Below, piece after piece: positions 1 through 4,456 of a DNA stretch of 7,095 nucleotides (positions are counted from its first letter, which is position 1; each line of letters opens with the position of its first letter). This DNA is from CAZWRV01 sp964636325 (GTDB taxonomy: Bacteria; Verrucomicrobiota; Lentisphaeria; Victivallales; GWF2-50-93): assembly GCA_964636325.1 (NCBI GenBank), contig CAZWRV010000161.1, forward strand, positions 1 through 7,095, in the 5' to 3' direction. The position numbers and the translations under genes were made by a program. The notes under the pieces were generated by a model. The model made no database searches. It was not told where the DNA came from and worked only from the letters and a program-made list of their open reading frames with translations.

Positions 1-7
1 CAAGCTA

Positions 8-47
8 CCTGCGCGCCGCAAGGGCGCCTTTTTCCCGCAGGGAAAAA
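8..47 (+). terminator. Nested inverted repeats with a plus-strand intrinsic-terminator shape
   Basis: Read on the plus strand, a GC stem (GCGCC at 13-17 pairing with GGCGC at 23-27, loop GCAAG) is followed by C and then five Ts (29-33), the classic rho-independent layout. A second perfect inverted repeat follows: TTTTTCCC at 29-36 pairs with GGGAAAAA at 40-47 around a 3-base loop. A further 6-bp pairing is possible between CCTGCG (8-13) and CGCAGG (36-41), so the folds compete. Because the T-run follows the GC stem only on the plus strand, the best reading is termination of a convergent gene lying to the left of the window. On the minus strand the site sits just after the pcm stop and may also end the operon, but no T-run follows a GC stem in that direction. 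Confidence 0.5.
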
Positions 48-55
48 CCTAGTCC

Positions 56-733
56 TTACTCCTCGCCGCTGAAGGCGTCCTTGCCGATGAGGGGGACGAA
101 GCGGCAGCCTGTGCTCTGGGTGATCTCGAGCTGGATTTCGGAGACCTTGACAGCCTTGAGCAGCTGCTGGATGAAGAGGTTCCCCACGGGGATGACTATT
201 TTACCGCCGATTTTCGTCTGCTGGACCAGCGGATCCGGGATTTTTGGAGAGGCTGCTGTGACGATCACTCCGTCGTAGGGAGCGTCGTCAGGCCAGCCAA
301 GGCAGCCGTCGCCCACGCATATCTTTATCCTGTCCAAGTAGGTGAATGGCGAGAGGTTTTTGGCGGCGAAGTCCGCCACCTTGTCGAGCCGTTCGACCGT
401 GACCACGCTGTGGCCCATGTGCGCGAGTATGGCGGCCTGGTATCCGGAGCCGGTTCCGATTTCGAGCACTTTGGCGGCGGAGTCATGCGGCAGTTCGAGC
501 AGTTCGGTCATCAACGCCATCATGTATGGCTGCGAGATGGTCTGGCCGAGTATCGTAGGCAGGGGGTTGTCGTCGTACGCCTCGCTGACATGCTCCTCGG
601 TGACGAAGCATTCGCGGGGGACCGTGCGGAACGCGTCGAGAACCTTGGGGTCTTTGATGCCGCGCGGGACAAGCTGTTCTTCAACCATGGCATTCCTTGC
701 CGACTCGAAAGGATCGTATGCGACGTTGATCAT
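56..733 (-). CDS. pcm: Protein-L-isoaspartate O-methyltransferase
   Basis: This 225-residue cytoplasmic enzyme uses S-adenosylmethionine to methylate L-isoaspartyl residues formed by ageing of Asn and Asp, starting their repair. Seen in the sequence: the family N-terminus (MVEEQL at 16-21, RGI at 24-26, VPREC at 38-42), the GQTISQP signature at 63-69, the SAM-binding glycine motif EIGTGSGY at 91-98, a GDG motif at 141-143, IVTAA at 157-161, and the C-terminal RFVPLIG at 211-217. The length is slightly above the usual 205-220. The chosen ATG starts one base after the guaA stop, with only a weak GGGAA 4 bases upstream, so translation is probably coupled to guaA. An internal ATG at 688 has a better AAGGA upstream, but the residues before it match the family's usual N-terminal extension. 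Stop is TAA. The family assignment is firm; the exact start is less so. Confidence 0.95.
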   Translation of the reverse strand: MINVAYDPFESARNAMVEEQLVPRGIKDPKVLDAFRTVPRECFVTEEHVSEAYDDNPLPTILGQTISQPYMMALMTELLELPHDSAAKVLEIGTGSGYQAAILAHMGHSVVTVERLDKVADFAAKNLSPFTYLDRIKICVGDGCLGWPDDAPYDGVIVTAASPKIPDPLVQQTKIGGKIVIPVGNLFIQQLLKAVKVSEIQLEITQSTGCRFVPLIGKDAFSGEE

Positions 734-734
734 C

Positions 735-2285
735 TTATTCCCATTCGATGGTGCCCGGCGGCTTGGACGTGAGGTCGTAGACGACGCGGTTGACGCCGTC
801 CACCTCGTTGATTATCCGGTTTGAGATGTGCGCGAGGAGGTCGTATGGGAGCCTCACCCAGTCGGCGGTCATTCCGTCGGTGCTGTCGACGATCCTGAGG
901 GCAACGACGTTCTCGTAGGTCCTTTCGTCTCCCATGACGCCGACGGTCTTGACGGGGAGCATGACGGCGAAGGCCTGCCATACCTTGTAGTACCAGCCTG
1001 TCTTCTTCATCTCGTCTATGACTATCCAGTCGGCCTCGCGCAGTATGTCGAGTGATCTTTTGTTGACAGGGCCGATCATGCGGACAGCGAGTCCGGGGCC
1101 GGGGAAGGGCTGGCGCATTACGATTTCCTCGGGAAGGCCGAGCTGGCGGCCGACTTCGCGAACCTCGTCCTTGAAGAGGCAGCGCAGGGGTTCGAGGAGC
1201 TTCAGCTTCATCTTTGCGGGGAGCCCCCCGACGTTGTGGTGGCTCTTGATCATTGCGCTGGGGTTGCCGCCGATGGGGACGCTTTCAATTACGTCAGGAT
1301 ATGTCGTGCCCTGTGCGAGGAACTTGGCGTCCTTTATCTTCGAAGCCTTCTCTTGGAAGACCTTGATGAACTCGTGTCCGATGATCTTCCGCTTCCTTTC
1401 GGGATCCTCGACGTCCGCGAGATTCGAGAGGAACCTTTTCTCGGCGTCGGCGTAGACGAGCCTGATGTGGAAGTTTCTTCCAAATACCTCCCTGACGCGC
1501 TCCGGCTCTGACTTCCTGAGGAGCCCGTTGTTGACGAAGATGCAGGTCAGCTGGCCGCCAACGGCCTTGTGAATGAGGGCGGCGGCAACGGACGAGTCGA
1601 CTCCGCCGCTGAGGCCGAGGACGACCTTGTCGCGTCCGACGGCGGTCCGGATTTCGCGTACCGATGTTTCGATGAACGACTTCATCGTCCACAGTCCGCG
1701 GCAGCCGCAGATTCCGCGGCAGAAGTTGCGTATTATTGTCCTGCCTTTAGGAGTGTGGACGACTTCGGGGTGGAACTGCAGCCCGTATATTTTCCGGGCG
1801 GGGTCGGCGACCACGGCGTATTCGGTGTTGTCGGTTTCCGCAAGAACCTTGAAGCCGGACGGGAGTTCGGCGACCTTGTCGCCGTGTGACATCCAGACCT
1901 GCGTGCGGCCGGCGGGTAGCCCGCTGAAGATGCGGTCCTTGGACTTTATGTCGAGCAGGGCCTTGCCATATTCGCGTTTGCTGCCGCGGACGACCCTGCC
2001 GCCGAGCATTTGGACGGCAGCCTGCAGTCCGTAGCAGATGCCGAGGACGGGCACCCCGAGCTTGAATATTGCGGGATCCGGCCTTGGTGCGCCGGCCGCA
2101 TAGACGCTGGCGGGCCCGCCGCTCAGGATTATCCCTTTGAGGCTGCCTTCCGCCGCCAGTTCTGAGGCGGTGATGTTGAACGGGACGATTCTGCTGTAGA
2201 CGCTGCATTCGCGGATACGCCTGGCGATGAGCTGGCTGTACTGCGAACCGAAATCGAGGACTGCAATTGACTCGTTCATATCCAT
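735..2285 (-). CDS. guaA: GMP synthase (glutamine-hydrolysing)
   Basis: This 516-residue cytoplasmic enzyme makes GMP from XMP, ATP and glutamine, the last step of de novo guanine nucleotide synthesis. The class I glutamine amidotransferase domain spans about residues 6-190, with SGGPASVY at 55-62, the nucleophile Cys84 in GICYG, and the catalytic His172/Glu174 in FHPEV. The ATP-pyrophosphatase domain begins near 200, with the P-loop SGGVDSS at 226-232, GTTYPD at 326-331 and SHHNVGGLP at 348-356. The C-terminal dimerisation domain has RQPFPGPGLA at 391-400 and ends in the canonical SKPPGTIEWE. Length and all key residues are normal, so it should be active. The ATG at 2285 is preferred because AAGGAAG (2300-2294) is well placed for it. 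The second ATG at 2279 would give a 4-base ATGA overlap with the preceding gene but lies far from that site. guaA is usually beside guaB or alone; here it follows an envelope module. Confidence 0.98.
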   Translation of the reverse strand: MDMNESIAVLDFGSQYSQLIARRIRECSVYSRIVPFNITASELAAEGSLKGIILSGGPASVYAAGAPRPDPAIFKLGVPVLGICYGLQAAVQMLGGRVVRGSKREYGKALLDIKSKDRIFSGLPAGRTQVWMSHGDKVAELPSGFKVLAETDNTEYAVVADPARKIYGLQFHPEVVHTPKGRTIIRNFCRGICGCRGLWTMKSFIETSVREIRTAVGRDKVVLGLSGGVDSSVAAALIHKAVGGQLTCIFVNNGLLRKSEPERVREVFGRNFHIRLVYADAEKRFLSNLADVEDPERKRKIIGHEFIKVFQEKASKIKDAKFLAQGTTYPDVIESVPIGGNPSAMIKSHHNVGGLPAKMKLKLLEPLRCLFKDEVREVGRQLGLPEEIVMRQPFPGPGLAVRMIGPVNKRSLDILREADWIVIDEMKKTGWYYKVWQAFAVMLPVKTVGVMGDERTYENVVALRIVDSTDGMTADWVRLPYDLLAHISNRIINEVDGVNRVVYDLTSKPPGTIEWE

Positions 2286-2521
2286 CGCTGCATCTTCCTT
2301 ACTCTGGAGACTTCATTGCACTTGGGGCATCGGGTGATCTTTTCGCCGGGCTTGGCCAGGAACGCGAAGTGGCATTTCCCGCAGATGCAGAGGTTGCCCT
2401 CCGACAAGGCCCAGTCGTAGACGTTCGAGCGCCACAGCTCGCGCAGCCACAGCGCGACGAGAAAGATCATCCACGCGAAAAGATATACAGTGAAACATGT
2501 CTGGACGCTGGCTTCTATCAC
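2276..2521 (-). CDS. Small single-pass membrane protein with zinc-ribbon tail
   Basis: This 81-residue protein has no named family that I recognise. Residues about 9-26 form one hydrophobic, aromatic-rich membrane segment, followed by a basic/aromatic stretch (LRELWRS at 26-32). The tail is a zinc-ribbon-like pair: C47-x2-C50 and C65-x2-C68, with the sequence CPKCNE at 65-70; Cys45 is an extra cysteine. By the positive-inside rule the charged, zinc-binding tail is probably cytoplasmic. The GTG start is chosen because GTGA overlaps the TGA of the upstream gene and GGAGG (2534-2530) sits 8 bases before it. An ATG at 2536 in the same frame would put that ribosome site inside the gene, so it is less likely. 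The gene overlaps the guaA start by 10 bases. Zinc ribbons of this kind often bind nucleic acid or protein, but the role here is unknown. Confidence 0.8.
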   Translation of the reverse strand: MIEASVQTCFTVYLFAWMIFLVALWLRELWRSNVYDWALSEGNLCICGKCHFAFLAKPGEKITRCPKCNEVSRVRKMQRWI

Positions 2522-3303
2522 AGTTCCTTCCTCCATACGGTCTCGAGGACGACGGCATCCCCGGGCTGGAGCCGGAGGCTTTCGACGAGCAGATCCGACC
2601 TGCGGATCAGCGCGCACAGAGCCTTCATGTCCAGCGCAGGGGCTTCCGATGAGGTTTCGATCCTCACCCTCGGCAGAAGGCTTCCGCCGGAATACACCAT
2701 TTTTATTGCAGTGGGCTTCGACGGCTTGAGTTCCGCGACCTGCGCCCTCAGTTCGTCCAGGCCAGTGAAAATCTGCGGCAGACGCGTCCCGTCCTTCAGC
2801 CTCCATACGGGGAATTCCTCGGCGGGTAGAGCCGGCACGGGCCTGGGGGCGGGCGACAATGCAACCATGCAGTCCTTCAGCTTCCACAGCTTTGGAAGCC
2901 TGCTTTCCAGGCTGTCAATATTGACGGGGATTTTTTCGATATCCTTCTTTTCGCGAGGGGTATCGAGCCTGGCGGAATAGATTCCCTGGGGGTCAGGGAT
3001 CAGTTCGCGTATTCCGTCCATGGATATCACCGCGCTGTAGCCGTCCTTCAGGCTGGGCTTGACCATCGCCTCCGGATTCTTATAGTAGAACAGGAGGGGC
3101 AGCCTGAGATCCGGCGTGTGCGGCGCGGGGGGGATGAAGCTGACACGGCTGAGGACGGGCGGAACAGGGGTCTTCACGGACGGCGGCGAGAACATGGCGA
3201 ACATGATGCCGTGCGCCGCAACTGCGATCAGTGCGGCTCCCGTCCAGCGGACAAGGCCTTCTCCGCGGAATGTTCCGTTCCGCAAGCCGGAAACCCTAGT
3301 CAT
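2518..3303 (-). CDS. TonB-like single-pass periplasmic protein (divergent)
   Basis: This 261-residue protein occupies the place of TonB or TolA directly after ExbB and ExbD. Seen in the sequence: a short basic cytoplasmic N-terminus; one membrane segment at about 19-39; proline-rich stretches after it (PPSVKTPVPP at 40-49) and again at 151-160; and a C-terminal region (about 198-261) resembling the TonB fold, with VRIETSSEAPALDMKALCAL at 213-232 like the TonB pattern V-x-SSG-x-P-x-LD-x-AL. His31 followed by Gly in the membrane segment matches the conserved His of TonB (His20 in E. coli), although the Ser normally four residues before it is Ala27 here. The ATG overlaps the exbD stop by 8 bases (ATGACTAG), with AAGGAG 10 bases upstream. 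By inference it couples the ExbB/ExbD motor to an outer-membrane or periplasmic partner. Overall similarity to TonB is weak, so it could be a TolA-like or lineage-specific protein. Confidence 0.75.
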   Translation of the reverse strand: MTRVSGLRNGTFRGEGLVRWTGAALIAVAAHGIMFAMFSPPSVKTPVPPVLSRVSFIPPAPHTPDLRLPLLFYYKNPEAMVKPSLKDGYSAVISMDGIRELIPDPQGIYSARLDTPREKKDIEKIPVNIDSLESRLPKLWKLKDCMVALSPAPRPVPALPAEEFPVWRLKDGTRLPQIFTGLDELRAQVAELKPSKPTAIKMVYSGGSLLPRVRIETSSEAPALDMKALCALIRRSDLLVESLRLQPGDAVVLETVWRKEL

Positions 3304-3766
3304 CGAAGTTCTTCTCCTTCATTTCCTCGGGCAGCGTCGCGACGTAGACGTTGAAGTTGTTGGACATTGCAAGCGCTATGAGCTGGACTGCGGTCCCGTA
3401 GGGCGCGTCCTTGTCGGAGCGTATTATGATGGTGTGGCGCTCGGCCATCTCGCCGTCCTTGCCGTTCTGGCCCTTCTTGGCGGTCCTGATCTTGAGTTCG
3501 TCAAGGTCCCCCTTGATTTCGTCCAGAGTCTTCGGCATGTCGTTGAAGAAGATATGGTTGCTGCCGTCCACGGTGATGATGTATTTTTCCATGAACGATT
3601 CGCCGCCGACCGTTGTTTCGGGGAGGCTGATCTTTATGCCGGAGATCTGCACGAACGAGCTTGAGAGGGTGAAGAATATGAGCAGCAGCAGGACGACGTT
3701 AATGAGGGGCGTGATGTCCGGCATGCCCTTGAACGGCCTGAGCTTGGTCTTGAACCTGGGCTTCAT
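3296..3766 (-). CDS. ExbD/TolR-family biopolymer transport protein
   Basis: This 156-residue inner-membrane subunit pairs with the ExbB/TolQ channel to use proton motive force. Seen in the sequence: a basic cytoplasmic N-terminus (residues 1-14), then PDITPLINVVLLLLIFF at 16-32, which is the family membrane helix with its proton-accepting Asp17. A periplasmic domain follows, with KISLPET at 45-51, the typical VDGSNHIFFND strand at 66-76, and the closing YGTAVQLIALAM helix with NVYVATLPE at 139-147. A hydrophilic Lys/Gly-rich loop at about 96-111 is longer than in typical ExbD. The ATG overlaps the ExbB stop by 4 bases (ATGA), with GGAG 5 bases upstream, so the two subunits are translationally coupled. 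Stop is TAG. Sequence alone does not separate ExbD from TolR. The TonB-like neighbour and the absence of TolA, TolB and Pal in the window favour an ExbD-type role. Confidence 0.93.
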   Translation of the reverse strand: MKPRFKTKLRPFKGMPDITPLINVVLLLLIFFTLSSSFVQISGIKISLPETTVGGESFMEKYIITVDGSNHIFFNDMPKTLDEIKGDLDELKIRTAKKGQNGKDGEMAERHTIIIRSDKDAPYGTAVQLIALAMSNNFNVYVATLPEEMKEKNFDD

Positions 3767-4452
3767 TTCTTCTCCGCTCCTTCGTGGTCTTCCTTCGCGG
3801 GCCCCTTGGCGGCGGCCTGCTGGGCCTGGCCCGCCGGTATCTTGTTGTGCTGGAAGAAGTAGATGATTTCCGACGACGCCTTCTCCATGTCGAGCGTTAT
3901 GGCCTCGATCCTGGAGACGAGGTAGTTGTAGCCGACGTATGCGGGTATGGCGACGCTGAGGCCGCCCGCGGTGGCGTAGAGCGCCTTGCCGATTCCGCCG
4001 GCAAGCTCCCTCGCGTTGACGAACGCGCTCATTTCTACGAGCTTCTGGAACACTTCGATCATTCCCAGGACCGTGCCGAGGAGGCCGAGCAGCGGGGTGA
4101 TGTATGCGATGGTCGCGAGGATGTTCATCCTTGCCTCGAGCCTGGGCATCTCGCCGAGGGCGGCGTCGTCGATGGCCTGCGAGATGTCCGAGTCGCCCTG
4201 CTCGTAGCTGATGATGGCGGAGCGCAGGACGTGGGCCGCCGGGCCCGGGGTCTCGTCGCAGAGGCTTACCGCCTCGATGATGTTGCCCTTCTTGAGGACG
4301 TTGACCAGGCCGTGGACCAGCTCTCCGACGTTGATCTGTATTCTGTGGAAGTAGAGCATCTTCTCCAGGAAGATGAGGAGGGCGATGAAGCCGCAGAACA
4401 ATATCAGCCAGACGACCGGGCCGCCCTTGTCGAGGATTTCGCTCAGGAACAT
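3763..4452 (-). CDS. MotA/TolQ/ExbB-family proton channel protein
   Basis: This 229-residue inner-membrane protein would form the oligomeric channel around the ExbD dimer. Three membrane segments are visible: about 12-30, about 112-136, and about 153-178. Between the first and second lies a cytoplasmic loop. The second carries the family signature ITPLLGLLGTVLGMI at 118-132, and the third carries ALYATAGGLSVAIPAYVGYN at 157-176. The C-terminal tail (about 204-229) is hydrophilic and rich in Ala, Gln, Lys and Glu. Length is normal for ExbB/TolQ. The ATG lies 4 bases after the TPR gene's stop, and AAGGAG (4465-4460) sits 7 bases upstream, overlapping the end of that gene. ExbB versus TolQ cannot be settled by sequence alone; the neighbours favour an ExbB-type role. 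Confidence 0.95.
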   Translation of the reverse strand: MFLSEILDKGGPVVWLILFCGFIALLIFLEKMLYFHRIQINVGELVHGLVNVLKKGNIIEAVSLCDETPGPAAHVLRSAIISYEQGDSDISQAIDDAALGEMPRLEARMNILATIAYITPLLGLLGTVLGMIEVFQKLVEMSAFVNARELAGGIGKALYATAGGLSVAIPAYVGYNYLVSRIEAITLDMEKASSEIIYFFQHNKIPAGQAQQAAAKGPAKEDHEGAEKK

Positions 4453-4456
4453 TTCT

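Noticed and set aside
342..824. Plus-strand open frames across the guaA/pcm junction (342-824 and 410-772)
   Set aside because: They run antisense through the conserved motifs of pcm and the guaA C-terminus and have no recognisable product.
1694..1725. Cysteine cluster in GuaA (Cys189, Cys193, Cys195) as a possible metal site
   Set aside because: An ICGC-like stretch at the end of the amidotransferase domain is common in normal GMP synthases, so it is not evidence of a new function.
2522..2887. Upstream extension of the zinc-ribbon gene's frame into the TonB-like gene, giving 203 residues
   Set aside because: The extra part overlaps a well-supported gene in another frame and reads as arginine/alanine-rich noise; the GTG at 2521 has an excellent ribosome site and a GTGA stop/start overlap.
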